Below are positions 18,721-27,329 of a stretch of DNA of 64,000 nt, piece by piece. Origin of the DNA: JBCBWG01 sp038523925 (GTDB lineage Bacteria > Pseudomonadota > Alphaproteobacteria > Rhizobiales > Hyphomicrobiaceae); NCBI GenBank assembly GCA_038523925.1, contig JBCBIY010000005.1, positions 1-64,000 on the forward strand. Direction: 5' to 3'. The notes below the pieces were generated by a model. It saw nothing but the letters and a program-made list of their open reading frames with translations, ran no database searches and was not told where the DNA came from. The position numbers and the translations under genes were made by a program. Each line of letters opens with the position of its first letter. Positions within the stretch are counted from its first letter, which is position 1.

Positions 18721-20574
18721 TCAAGCCTGAGTGTGCGATGCCTCAGCAGTCTCTAACGAAGTCATAAGACGCTTGATTTCAATGATCCGCGCCTCGTCTT
18801 CGGCGCTGCCTGATGCCTCAAAGTCACGCAAGGCCTGGTCCAGCTCGCCCTGGAGCTGATGAGGCGCATGGTGACGCATCAGCATGCGCCGCCACCCATC
18901 CTCGACCGCCTCACGCGGGGCATCCGGGCCAGCAAAGCCGTCCACTCGGTGCGATTGCGCGCGATCAATCAAATCAAGGCAGGTCTTCCACCTCGAAGCG
19001 CTGAGGTGGGTGCGGAGTTCCTGCGAGTCAAGTGGAATCTCGCGGGCCTGTAGACTAAGGACCGCATTGCGGAAGTCTCGCAGCCGCTGGTCTTCGATCG
19101 GAAGCTCGGCGATCTCTTCTGCGTACTCATCAATCAGCCAGGGATGATCGAGGAGGATGCGCAGGATGAGAATGTCGGCAACGGCGGGCGTTCCGGCTTG
19201 TGTCTGTGTGCCGGCTGCCTGCTTGAGCACGGAAAACTTGGCCGGCTGAGCAGCGCCCGCCCGCGATCGGTTGCCGGGGCTCGACCCGCCCTGGAAGCGG
19301 CCGGCAGCCCGCCACGTCCGATACAACCGGTCGCGGATGTCGCGCTGGTAAAGGGCGCGCACGCCTGGATCCTCTATGGCCGCGACAAGCCCGAACAGCC
19401 GCCGCTCAAGCGCCGCCCGCCGCTCCGGCGTATCCCAGGTTCCGCCCTGGTATTCCCGGTCCCAAAGGACGTCGGCGAAGCTCAGAGCATCGCGCAATTG
19501 GGCCGCCATGGCGCCAGGGCCGGCCTGCTTGATCAGATCGTCCGGGTCAAGCCCATCGGGGAGGAACGCAAAGCGCAGGCTCTTGCCGGGCTGGAGCGCA
19601 GGCAGGGCGGTCTCGATGGCGCGGTGGGCCGCTTTCCGGCCGGCGCTGTCGCCGTCGAAGCAGAGGATCGGCTCATCCGCCATCCGCCAGAGCAGGGTTA
19701 CCTGGTCGGGCGTCAGCGCCGTCCCGAGCGGTGCGACAGCGTCGTGGAACCCCGCCTGATGCAGGGCGATGACGTCCATGTAGCCTTCGACGACGATGGC
19801 GCGCCCGCTATCGAAGGCGGCCTTGCGCGCCGGCCCGCCGTTAAACAGGACCCGGCCTTTATGGAAGAGCGGCGTTTCCGGCGAGTTGAGGTACTTGGCG
19901 GGCTGATCGGCACTGAGCGCGCGCCCGCCGAAGGCGATGACGCGGCCCTTGGCATCGGTGATCGGAAACATGATCCGATCACGGAAGCGGTCATAGGGCT
20001 GGCGGATGTCAGCGCCAGCGATGACCATGCCCGAGGCGGCGAGCTCTTCCAGCGTAAAGCCCGCTGTCTGAAACGCTGTCAGCATCCCAGTGCGGTCCGC
20101 AGGTGCGTAACCGATGCGGAACGTCCGGCAAGTCTCGGCGCTGAGCCCCCGCTGGTCGATGTAGGCGCGTGCGTGACCGGCGGCGGGCTGTGCGAGCGCT
20201 CGTTCGAAGTAGGCGGCAGCGGCTTCCAGCACCTCGTAGAGCCGCAATTCGCGCTGTTCGACCTGCGGGTCGCGTGGCGCCGCCTTCGGCAGCGATACGC
20301 CAGCCTCACCTGCCAACTGCTCGACGGCCTCAGGAAACGACAGCCCCTCCACCTTCATCAGGAACGTGAAGATGTCGCCGTGCTCGCCAGAGGCGAAGCA
20401 GTGATAGAAGCCCTTCTGGTCGTTGACGAAGAACGACGGTGTCTTCTCGACCTTGAACGGCGAGAGGCCGGCGAACTCGCGGCCTTTCTTTTTGAGCTGC
20501 ACGCGCCGGCCGACGACCGCGCTCACGGGGATGCGCGCGCGTATTTCGTCGAGAAGCTGCTGCGAGAAGCGCAC
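18721..20574 (-). CDS. dnaG: DNA primase DnaG
   Basis: A 617-residue primase that synthesises RNA primers at the replication fork. The N-terminal CHC2-type domain is recognisable (GLSPFKVEKTPSFFV, then GFYHCFASGEHGDIF) but only Cys59 of the four zinc ligands remains: Ser38, Lys41 and Ser62 stand where Escherichia coli has Cys40, His43 and Cys64. The TOPRIM domain has AIVVEGYMDVIALHQAG (catalytic Glu) and ILCFDGDSAGRKAA (DxD). The C-terminal DnaB-interacting part follows from about residue 440. Loss of these ligands is, to my recollection, usual in Rhizobiales, so the protein is expected to be functional. Confidence 0.96.
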   Translation of the reverse strand: MRFSQQLLDEIRARIPVSAVVGRRVQLKKKGREFAGLSPFKVEKTPSFFVNDQKGFYHCFASGEHGDIFTFLMKVEGLSFPEAVEQLAGEAGVSLPKAAPRDPQVEQRELRLYEVLEAAAAYFERALAQPAAGHARAYIDQRGLSAETCRTFRIGYAPADRTGMLTAFQTAGFTLEELAASGMVIAGADIRQPYDRFRDRIMFPITDAKGRVIAFGGRALSADQPAKYLNSPETPLFHKGRVLFNGGPARKAAFDSGRAIVVEGYMDVIALHQAGFHDAVAPLGTALTPDQVTLLWRMADEPILCFDGDSAGRKAAHRAIETALPALQPGKSLRFAFLPDGLDPDDLIKQAGPGAMAAQLRDALSFADVLWDREYQGGTWDTPERRAALERRLFGLVAAIEDPGVRALYQRDIRDRLYRTWRAAGRFQGGSSPGNRSRAGAAQPAKFSVLKQAAGTQTQAGTPAVADILILRILLDHPWLIDEYAEEIAELPIEDQRLRDFRNAVLSLQAREIPLDSQELRTHLSASRWKTCLDLIDRAQSHRVDGFAGPDAPREAVEDGWRRMLMRHHAPHQLQGELDQALRDFEASGSAEDEARIIEIKRLMTSLETAEASHTQA

Positions 20575-20744
20575 GAGGTCTTAGATCCCTGGCCGGGTGG
20601 AGAGCCTTAGGGATCAGACTTAGAAGTGATTCGGTGCAACCACGGCTCTGGCACGCGTTGCGGGCCTGGCCGGCCACAACATGTCCCCGCGTTCCACAAA
20701 TCCTGGGCTGGAGTTCATCACCCTCGGCTGGCGGGGGGCGTGGA

Positions 20745-21371
20745 CTAGCGGCGGCCGAAGCCCGCCGGGCGTTGGCGCGCGCCCCAATCCGGGCCCTTGC
20801 GACGTTGCTTGAGCACGAACGCGTACTGGCTGTTCTGCACGTCAGCGACCGTTTGGGTTGCCGTCGACTTGCTCTTCCGCGTGCGGTTTGGCTTTGCCGG
20901 CTTGTTGTCGTCGACGTCGCCGAACTCGGGCCCGTAGGCGTTCGGCCCGTCTTCTCCGCCGGCCTTCACCGCATAGATGAAGATCGCAAAGAACAGGCCG
21001 CGGACGAAGCGCAGCCCCCATTGGTCGATGATCCCGTCTGCGGCAGTCGCCTGGCGATCGAACGGCGACAGAGAGGGGTCGAGGATGCAGGCGTAGATGA
21101 ACGCAATCAGCAGCGTCAGTGGGATAAACCACATGCCGCTCGAACCGGTGTCCTTCATGCGCCGCGTGAAGATGCAGAACTGCATCCAAAGCATCACGAA
21201 AATTGCGATCGTGTAGGCGTTGAAGTCGAGCGGCACGTTCTCGTGGGCGATCTTCGCAAAGATCCAGATGTGCGTCATGCCAAGCAGGAACGCGAGTGCC
21301 ACGAACGGAACTTGCGAAAGGCGGCCCATCGGGCTGATCAGCGCGATGATGTAGTGGTGCGGGAGCCCCAT
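20745..21371 (-). CDS. DUF805-like integral membrane protein
   Basis: A 208-residue membrane protein with about four helices, near residues 20-40, 50-68, 80-98 and 125-142. The stretch FCIFTRRMKDTGSSGMWF matches the signature of DUF805 proteins (RRLHDTGRSGWW in relatives). The last 65 residues are hydrophilic and basic, probably cytoplasmic. Function is unknown. It lies between dnaG and yqeY on the same strand, separated by more than 150 bp on each side, so it is likely monocistronic. Confidence 0.75.
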   Translation of the reverse strand: MGLPHHYIIALISPMGRLSQVPFVALAFLLGMTHIWIFAKIAHENVPLDFNAYTIAIFVMLWMQFCIFTRRMKDTGSSGMWFIPLTLLIAFIYACILDPSLSPFDRQATAADGIIDQWGLRFVRGLFFAIFIYAVKAGGEDGPNAYGPEFGDVDDNKPAKPNRTRKSKSTATQTVADVQNSQYAFVLKQRRKGPDWGARQRPAGFGRR

Positions 21372-21490
21372 CCCGAATTCCTCCCCGAGAGCATCTTCCG
21401 CCAGGGTAAGGGGGAGAGGTTCAGATCACGTGAGACGGATTGGTTGGATTGCAGACAATCGTGGGGCTGCGAGCCGCCATGTTCCCATAA

Positions 21491-21506
21491 TGTTCCACGT
21501 GAAACG
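21491..21506. promoter_or_regulatory. parS-like centromere site (putative)
   Basis: TGTTCCACGTGAAACG matches the bacterial parS consensus TGTTTCACGTGAAACA at 14 of 16 positions, with the CACGTG core intact, in the intergenic space between the DUF805 and yqeY genes. ParB would bind here and nucleate chromosome segregation. No parA or parB gene is in the window. No other site this close was seen among the CACGTG occurrences I checked. Confidence 0.55.
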
Positions 21507-21547
21507 AGCGGCGTTCTCGACCGCCGCCGTCAATGGTATGTCTCAGC

Positions 21548-22021
21548 TCAGCCTTCGCTGAGCTCGGCCTTAACGGTCCCGCTGGCCCGGCCGAAGTCCA
21601 TTTGGCCGACGTACCGCTCTTTGAGCGCGGCCATGACGCGGCCCATGTCCTTCAGCCCGCTTGCGTCGATCTCCGCGATGACCTGCTTTACAGCGGCCTC
21701 CGAGTCCTCCGGCGACATCTGCTTCGGCAGGAACTCCTCGATGATTGCGATCTCCGCCTCTTCCTTCTCGACGAGATCGGTCCGGCTGGCGTCTTTATAG
21801 GTCGCGATCGACTCGCGCCGCTGCTTCACCATTTTCTGGAGCAGCGCGAGCACCTCCTGGTCGTCGACCTTCTCGACGCCGGTTGCCTTGCCCTTGCCGT
21901 CCACACGGGCCGCAATATCGCGATCCTTGATGGCCGCATTGATCAATCGGAGCGTCCCGAGGCGGGCTTTGTCGCCGGACTTCATGGCGTCCTTTGTCGA
22001 TGCCAGCAATTGATCGCGCAT
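21548..22021 (-). CDS. GatB/YqeY domain protein
   Basis: A 157-residue stand-alone YqeY protein. The family features are the start MRDQLLASTKDAMKSGDKAR, the LGTLRLINAAIKDRDIAAR helix, and IAIIEEFLPKQMSPEDSEAA with GLKDMGRVMAALKERY. The domain is the tRNA-binding tail of GatB and Glutaminyl-tRNA synthetases; the free-standing form has no established role but is often located next to carA, dnaG and rpoD, as here. It is divergent from carA with a shared 180-bp upstream region. Confidence 0.93.
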   Translation of the reverse strand: MRDQLLASTKDAMKSGDKARLGTLRLINAAIKDRDIAARVDGKGKATGVEKVDDQEVLALLQKMVKQRRESIATYKDASRTDLVEKEEAEIAIIEEFLPKQMSPEDSEAAVKQVIAEIDASGLKDMGRVMAALKERYVGQMDFGRASGTVKAELSEG

Positions 22022-22201
22022 TGCAGCCTCCTAGTGGTGTTGCGGGCCGGCGCGTGCACCTGCCGCGTCCTCGGTCAGTTCCCGCAACTCTCATTGGCCA
22101 ACATGGGCGGAAGCGATTTGACCCGCAAGCAGCCGTTTCTTATGTGACGGCGCGGGTGCGGGATAACGGATCACCGCGCCGATACCGAGACAGAGGGTGC
22201 C

Positions 22202-23425
22202 ATGACCACTGCGGATGCAACGCGCACCGCGCCGGCTCCGGCCGGCTGGACGACTGAGACGCCGACCGCCTGCCTGGTGCTCGCCGATGGCCGCGTGTTC
22301 CACGGTCGCGGCGTCGGGGCAACGGGCTCGGCCGTGGGCGAGGTTTGCTTCAATACGGCGATCACAGGCTATCAGGAGATCCTGACCGACCCGAGTTACG
22401 CGGGCCAGATCGTGATGTTCACGTTTCCCCACATCGGCAACGTCGGCACCAACCCTGATGATATCGAAACCTCGAACCTGGCGGCGACCTCCGGTGTGCG
22501 CGGATGCATTTTGCGGGGCGAGGTCACTGAGCCATCGAACTATCGCTCGCAGACGACGCTGCCGGACTGGCTCAAGGGCCGCGGCATCATCGGGATTAGC
22601 AGCATCGACACGCGCGCGCTGACCGCCGCGATCCGGCAGGACGGGTACATCAATGCCGTGATCGCGCACGAGCCGAGCGGCCACTTCGACCTCGATGCGC
22701 TGAAGCAGCAGGCGACGGAGTGGCCGGGCCTCGACGGTATGGACCTCGTGCCGGATGTGACCTCAGCCCAGACCTATGAGTGGGACCAGATGCGCTGGGA
22801 CTGGAACCAGGGATTTCCCGACAACACCGACCCGGATTTCCACGTCGTCGCCATCGACTACGGCATGAAGCGCAACATCCTGCGGTGCCTTGCGTCGGCT
22901 GGCTGCAAAGTGACGGTCGTGCCCGCGACGACGCGCGCAGACGACATCCTCGCGCGCAAACCTGATGGCGTGTTCCTGTCAAACGGGCCAGGCGATCCGG
23001 CGGCAACGGGCAAGTACGCCGTCGCAGAGATTAAGGCACTGGTCGAAAGCGGGCTGCCCGTGTTCGGCATTTGCCTCGGCCACCAGCTTCTAGGCCTGGC
23101 GCTGGGTGCGACGACAAGGAAGATGCATCAAGGCCACCACGGCGCAAACCACCCGGTGAAAGATCACACGACGGGCAAGGTGGAGATCACGTCGATGAAC
23201 CACGGGTTCGCCGTCGACAGCGGATCGCTCCCCGCCGGCATTTCGGAAACGCATGTTTCGCTGTTCGATGGGTCGAACTGCGGCCTCGCCGTCGATGGCA
23301 AGCCGGTGTTCTCGGTCCAGTACCATCCGGAGGCGAGCCCAGGGCCGCAGGACAGCCACTATCTGTTCACGCGGTTCGTAAATCTGATGCGGGCCGCCCG
23401 CGGCGAGCCGGCCGTCGCCGAGTAA
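22202..23425 (+). CDS. carA: Carbamoyl-phosphate synthase small subunit
   Basis: A 407-residue glutaminase subunit that supplies ammonia to CarB for carbamoyl phosphate synthesis (pyrimidines and arginine). The N-terminal domain has the signature GRGVGATGSAVGEVCFNTAI and GYQEILTDPSYAGQIV. The class I amidotransferase domain has the nucleophile in FGICLGHQLLGLALGA and the His-Glu pair in YHPEASPGP. The first 20 residues form an Ala/Thr-rich extension absent from Escherichia coli CarA. carB is not adjacent; a crt gene on the other strand follows. Confidence 0.97.
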   Translation: MTTADATRTAPAPAGWTTETPTACLVLADGRVFHGRGVGATGSAVGEVCFNTAITGYQEILTDPSYAGQIVMFTFPHIGNVGTNPDDIETSNLAATSGVRGCILRGEVTEPSNYRSQTTLPDWLKGRGIIGISSIDTRALTAAIRQDGYINAVIAHEPSGHFDLDALKQQATEWPGLDGMDLVPDVTSAQTYEWDQMRWDWNQGFPDNTDPDFHVVAIDYGMKRNILRCLASAGCKVTVVPATTRADDILARKPDGVFLSNGPGDPAATGKYAVAEIKALVESGLPVFGICLGHQLLGLALGATTRKMHQGHHGANHPVKDHTTGKVEITSMNHGFAVDSGSLPAGISETHVSLFDGSNCGLAVDGKPVFSVQYHPEASPGPQDSHYLFTRFVNLMRAARGEPAVAE

Positions 23426-23491
23426 GGCCGGGGCTGGCTCACCGCTTCGCCCAAGGTCAGGGCATGCAATCTCGCCCGCCCCCGGTCTGAT

Positions 23492-25060
23492 CTAGGCCGC
23501 AGGGGCCGCCGCGGCGTTTGCGTTCGCGTGCGGCTTGGCGGGGTCTGGGACGATCTTCTCGATGACCTTGGCCGAGCAGATCACCCCCGGCATGCCGGCG
23601 CCTGGATGGGTCCCGGCCCCGACGAGGAACAGATTGTCGACCGACTCCGACCGGTTGTGAAACCGGAACCATGCCGACTGCGTGAAGTGCGGCGCGATGG
23701 AGAACCCAGCGCCCTGATAGCTCAGGTAGTCCTCAGCGAAATCATCCGGCGTCATGTAGAAGTCCGACACGATCGTCTCTTTGAGGCCCGGCAGAAGCGT
23801 CCGGGATAGCGCTGCGATGATGCGTTCGCGCAGAGCGGGACCTTCCACCGACCAGTCAAGGGCGGCCGACTGGTTCGGGACCGGGCAGAGCACGTAGAAG
23901 CTCTCACAGCCTTCCGGCGCAAAGCTCGGGTCGGTTGCCGTCGGCCGGTGCAGGTAGAGCGAGAAGTCTTCCGCCAAGATCTTACGGTGGAAGATGTCGT
24001 CCAACAGGTCTTTGTATCGCGACCCGAGCCAGATCGTATGGTGTGCGACGTCGGGATACTGCTCGTTGGTGCCGAAGTAGAGCACGTACAGCCCCATTGA
24101 GAGCCGCGAGTTTTTCTTTGCCTTCGTCGGCGCCTTCAGGATCCGTTCCGGCACCATCTTGCGATAGAGATACATCGGGTCTGCGTTCGAGACGACGATA
24201 TCGCTCGCGATCGTCTCGCCATTTTCCAAGATGACCCCGCGGGCTTTCCGGCCTTCCATCTGGAGTTCCCGGACGGTCGTCTGGAGGCGGATTTCGATGC
24301 CTTCCTCGCGCATCAGCTTGCCGAGCGCTTCGACAATCGCGCCGGTCCCGCCCATCGCAAAGAACACGCCCCACTGGCGCTCAAGGTAGTGGATGAGCCC
24401 GTAGATACTCGTCGTATCAAACGGGCTACCGCCGACGAGTAGCGGCTGGATCGAAAAGGCTTCCTGGATCTTTGGGTGTTTGAGGTACGTCGTCACCAGC
24501 CCCCAGACCGTACGATCGGCCCTGAGCTTTGCGAGCGCCGGCACTTGCTGGAGCATCTTGCCGAGCTTGTCGAACGGCTGATCAGCGAGCGCGGTAAAGC
24601 CCGCATCGAACAGCTTCTCAGACTGCTTCAGCAGTTCCTGATAGCCCTCAACATCCTCCGGCGAGATCTTGCGGATCTCATCCAGCGTGTCCTCGACCGT
24701 GCCGCCGTAATCGAATGTCGTGCCGTCCTGATAGTAGAAGCGGTACCATGGCGAGAGCGGCACGAAGTCGACGTAGTCTTCGCGCGATTTGCCGAACAGT
24801 CCGAACAGCTCGTCGAACAGGAACGGCGCGGTGATTACGGTGGGCCCGGCGTCGTGGCGGAAGCCGTCACGCTCGAACACCTGCGCGCGGCCGCCGAGTT
24901 TGGGCGCGCGATCGATCAGCGTGACGCGGTACCCTTTCGCGCGCATCCGCAGCGCCGCGGCGATGCCCCCGAAGCCTGCGCCGATCACAACAGCATGGCT
25001 CGCATCAGGCGGCGCTGAGGCCGATGGCGAGTCAAAGGCCTCGGGGAGGGAACCGTCCAT
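23492..25060 (-). CDS. crtI: Phytoene desaturase CrtI
   Basis: A 522-residue FAD-dependent desaturase converting 15-cis-phytoene to all-trans-lycopene (four steps) at the membrane. The N-terminal motif is VVIGAGFGGIAAALRMRAKG followed by GGRAQVFERDGFRHDAGPTV. The C-terminal carotenoid-desaturase signature is FLVGAGTHPGAGMPGV, close to the end, with a small Ala/Asn-rich tail. Length agrees with proteobacterial CrtI. The gene follows fni on the same strand with 17 bp between them, forming an fni-crtI operon that is divergent from crtE-crtW. Confidence 0.95.
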   Translation of the reverse strand: MDGSLPEAFDSPSASAPPDASHAVVIGAGFGGIAAALRMRAKGYRVTLIDRAPKLGGRAQVFERDGFRHDAGPTVITAPFLFDELFGLFGKSREDYVDFVPLSPWYRFYYQDGTTFDYGGTVEDTLDEIRKISPEDVEGYQELLKQSEKLFDAGFTALADQPFDKLGKMLQQVPALAKLRADRTVWGLVTTYLKHPKIQEAFSIQPLLVGGSPFDTTSIYGLIHYLERQWGVFFAMGGTGAIVEALGKLMREEGIEIRLQTTVRELQMEGRKARGVILENGETIASDIVVSNADPMYLYRKMVPERILKAPTKAKKNSRLSMGLYVLYFGTNEQYPDVAHHTIWLGSRYKDLLDDIFHRKILAEDFSLYLHRPTATDPSFAPEGCESFYVLCPVPNQSAALDWSVEGPALRERIIAALSRTLLPGLKETIVSDFYMTPDDFAEDYLSYQGAGFSIAPHFTQSAWFRFHNRSESVDNLFLVGAGTHPGAGMPGVICSAKVIEKIVPDPAKPHANANAAAAPAA

Positions 25061-25077
25061 GCGTGGGTCTCCGAAGG

Positions 25078-26103
25078 TTAGTCGGTCAACAGCGGCGCCC
25101 GGGCGAGCGCATCAAGATTTTCCGAGCCGGTGCAGAAGCAGGCGATCCGCAATTGCTCGATCAGCGTGTCCAGCCGCCGGGAAACGGCTTCGGCGCCTTC
25201 GAGCGCTGCGGGAAGCAGTGCGGCTGCTTGTCCAACGACGCGCGCGCCCAAACGGATTGCACGGGCCGCATCGAGGCCGTGGCGGATGCCGCCTGAGGCG
25301 ATGAGTGGAACGCCTGGAACAGCCGCCTGGCATTGCTTCAGCGCGGTGGGCGTCGGGATGCCCCAGTCGTGGAAGGGCGCCGCGATCTCGGAGCCGCACG
25401 TGTCATCTGCGCGGGCCCCTTCAACGGCGGCCCAACTGGTCCCGCCGGTGCCCGCGACATCGATGGCAGCAAAGCCCGCTTCGACGAGCCGCCGGGCCGT
25501 TTCGCCCGAAATGCCCGCGCCCACCTCTTTTGCGATGAGCGGTACTGGGCTTGCGGCTGCAAGTGCCTCAAGGGCCGGCATGACATCGCGCCAGTCGGTG
25601 TCGCCGCCCGCCTGCACGGCTTCTTGCAGCGGATTGAAATGCACGATCAGCGCATCGGCCGCGATCATGTCGACGGCCGCGAGGCTCTTCGATGGCGCCT
25701 TCCACTCCGCGACCTGCGCTGCACCAATGTTTGCAAATAGCGGTGCGCCCTGCATGCGGGCGCGCAGGTCACGGCCGATGCCGCTGTCGCCCTGTGCCTC
25801 GATCGCGATGCGCTGCGAACCGACGCCAAGCGCAATGCGGTGGTGGGCTGCGGCCTCTGCAAGTGCGCGGTTGATGTCACCAGCCCGCCGCGGGCCGCCC
25901 GTCATCGAACTGATCAACAGCGGCGCGCCGAGATCAAACGCGAGAAATCGCGTTGTCAGATCAATTGCGGCGGCATCGAGCTGAGGTACGGCTTCGTGGC
26001 GAAATACAACGTCATCGAACGCAGATCGGCCGGCGGCAGGCCGGGCCCTGCCGTCGAGCACAATATCCAGATGCTCGTCCTTGCGCGTGCGAATGTCGCT
26101 CAT
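25078..26103 (-). CDS. fni: Type 2 isopentenyl-diphosphate delta-isomerase
   Basis: A 341-residue FMN- and NAD(P)H-dependent isomerase that interconverts isopentenyl and dimethylallyl diphosphate, priming carotenoid synthesis. It has the TIM-barrel features of the family: the start RKDEHLDIVLDG, then ISSMTGG, GVGSQRIA, the VHFNPLQEAVQAGGDTDW active-site loop (with the family Gln), IAKEVGAGISGETARRL, and LIASGGIRHGLDAARAI. It is the promoter-proximal gene of the fni-crtI unit. A TGT-N12-ACA motif occurs 7-24 bp upstream of its start. Confidence 0.95.
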   Translation of the reverse strand: MSDIRTRKDEHLDIVLDGRARPAAGRSAFDDVVFRHEAVPQLDAAAIDLTTRFLAFDLGAPLLISSMTGGPRRAGDINRALAEAAAHHRIALGVGSQRIAIEAQGDSGIGRDLRARMQGAPLFANIGAAQVAEWKAPSKSLAAVDMIAADALIVHFNPLQEAVQAGGDTDWRDVMPALEALAAASPVPLIAKEVGAGISGETARRLVEAGFAAIDVAGTGGTSWAAVEGARADDTCGSEIAAPFHDWGIPTPTALKQCQAAVPGVPLIASGGIRHGLDAARAIRLGARVVGQAAALLPAALEGAEAVSRRLDTLIEQLRIACFCTGSENLDALARAPLLTD

Positions 26104-26109
26104 CTGAGC

Positions 26110-26127
26110 TGTTTACCACGGGCAACA
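26110..26127. promoter_or_regulatory. TGT-N12-ACA motif upstream of fni (possible PpsR/CrtJ-type site)
   Basis: One match to TGTN12ACA, the consensus of the PpsR/CrtJ repressor of photosynthesis and carotenoid genes, lies 7-24 bp upstream of the fni start. Authentic targets usually carry two such motifs about 8 bp apart; only one is seen, and six fixed bases give a real chance of coincidence. Confidence 0.25.
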
Positions 26128-26272
26128 GAGCGGCTGCGCAGAAAAACCTGCGGCACGGTTTCAGTCTCGGCAGGGGCCGATTTGCTGTGGTAGTTCGGTT
26201 GTCATAGCTCATCCGGGCCGGGCGGGGTCGTCCGTGCCGAAAGATGCAGCGCGATGGACGACACAAGACCAA

Positions 26273-26355
26273 GTCAGGTGCGTGAATGCGGACCTGACCG
26301 GATCGAGGGGGCGGTCCTGAGGACGACACGGCTGCAAGGCGCGTCCTCACAGGAC
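26273..26355. promoter_or_regulatory. Cluster of inverted repeats upstream of crtE
   Basis: Three inverted repeats lie within 110 bp of the crtE ATG: GTCAGGT-N12-ACCTGAC at 26273-26298; GTCCT-G-AGGAC at 26314-26324; and GTCCT-CAC-AGGAC at 26343-26355. The last two share half-sites and have centres about 30 bp apart, close to three helical turns, as expected for cooperating dimers. No known consensus is matched. Confidence 0.45.
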
Positions 26356-26379
26356 AATCGATAAGGCTGGCACGCGCTG

Positions 26380-27300
26380 ATGGGTGACGACACGTTAACC
26401 GCGAGAGCAGAGGCGATCCGCGCGCGCTCGAATGCGGTGTTGGAAGCGCATTTGGCAGAGTGCGAGGCGCCCGATGCGCTCGCGCGCGCGATGGCGCATG
26501 CCGCGCTCGGCCCGGCCAAGCGCATTCGCAGCATCCTGCTGGTTCTTGCCGCCGACTGCCTGAGCGTCGAGGTGGATGTTGCGGTGCGTGCGGCGGCCGC
26601 AATCGAGGTCGTGCACGCCGCATCGCTTGTGCTCGACGACTTGCCGGCCATGGACGATGCAACCGAGCGGCGGGGCGCGCCCCCGGTCCATATCGCCTTT
26701 GGGGAGGCGACCGCGATCCTGGCTGCGATCTCGCTGCTCAACGAGGGCTACAAGCTCCTGAACAGTATCGCGCCGATCTCAGCCGACGCCCGGGCGCAGG
26801 CGGTCGACCGGCTCGTCGCAGCCGTCGGCGTCGCGGGGCTGACGTCCGGCCAGTGGAACGACCTCTATCCCGCATCCGACGGCGGCCTTGATGCGATCAC
26901 GCGGACGCATGCTGGCAAAACGGGCGCGCTCTTTGCCGCCTCGCTCGCCATTGCCGGTTGCCTGGCAGACCGCCCACCCGAGATGATTGCCGCGCTCGAC
27001 AAGGCCGGACGCGCCATTGGCGTCGCCTTCCAGGGCTACGACGACCTGCTCGACCGCTATGCCGCCCGCGCCGTTATCGGCAAGGACACCGGCCTTGATG
27101 AGCAGCGCAAGACGATTGCCGATCAAATGGACCGCGCGACTGCGATTGCCTGGTGTGAAGCGCAACTCGATGATGGCTTGCGGCATCTTGCGGCAGCCGG
27201 CCTCGCGGAGACGGATCTGACGGCTTACATCAGGTCTCTAGCGGTCCGGCTGGCCGCGCCGTTGTGCAAGACTGAACTGGCGGCGGCCTCGCAACCGTAG
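26380..27300 (+). CDS. crtE: Geranylgeranyl diphosphate synthase CrtE
   Basis: A 306-residue trans-prenyltransferase producing C20 geranylgeranyl diphosphate for phytoene synthesis. The first Asp-rich motif is DDLPAMD (Asp86, Asp87, Asp92), preceded by AIEVVHAASLVL; the second is GYDDLLDRY. The usual GKRIRS-type substrate block is present in altered form as GPAKRIRSILL (residues 44-54). The context, first gene of crtE-crtW in a carotenoid cluster, supports GGPP rather than FPP or octaprenyl products. crtW follows after 29 bp. Confidence 0.92.
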   Translation: MGDDTLTARAEAIRARSNAVLEAHLAECEAPDALARAMAHAALGPAKRIRSILLVLAADCLSVEVDVAVRAAAAIEVVHAASLVLDDLPAMDDATERRGAPPVHIAFGEATAILAAISLLNEGYKLLNSIAPISADARAQAVDRLVAAVGVAGLTSGQWNDLYPASDGGLDAITRTHAGKTGALFAASLAIAGCLADRPPEMIAALDKAGRAIGVAFQGYDDLLDRYAARAVIGKDTGLDEQRKTIADQMDRATAIAWCEAQLDDGLRHLAAAGLAETDLTAYIRSLAVRLAAPLCKTELAAASQP

Positions 27301-27329
27301 TTATTATCTGCAGTCGAATTGAGGACCAC

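Noticed and set aside
19144..20610. A 488-codon plus-strand frame antisense to dnaG
   Set aside because: Antisense shadow of dnaG with no recognisable domain.
26273..26298. LuxR-type lux box upstream of crtE
   Set aside because: The arms are in the order CAGGT...ACCTG with a 12-bp spacer, the reverse of the lux box arrangement.
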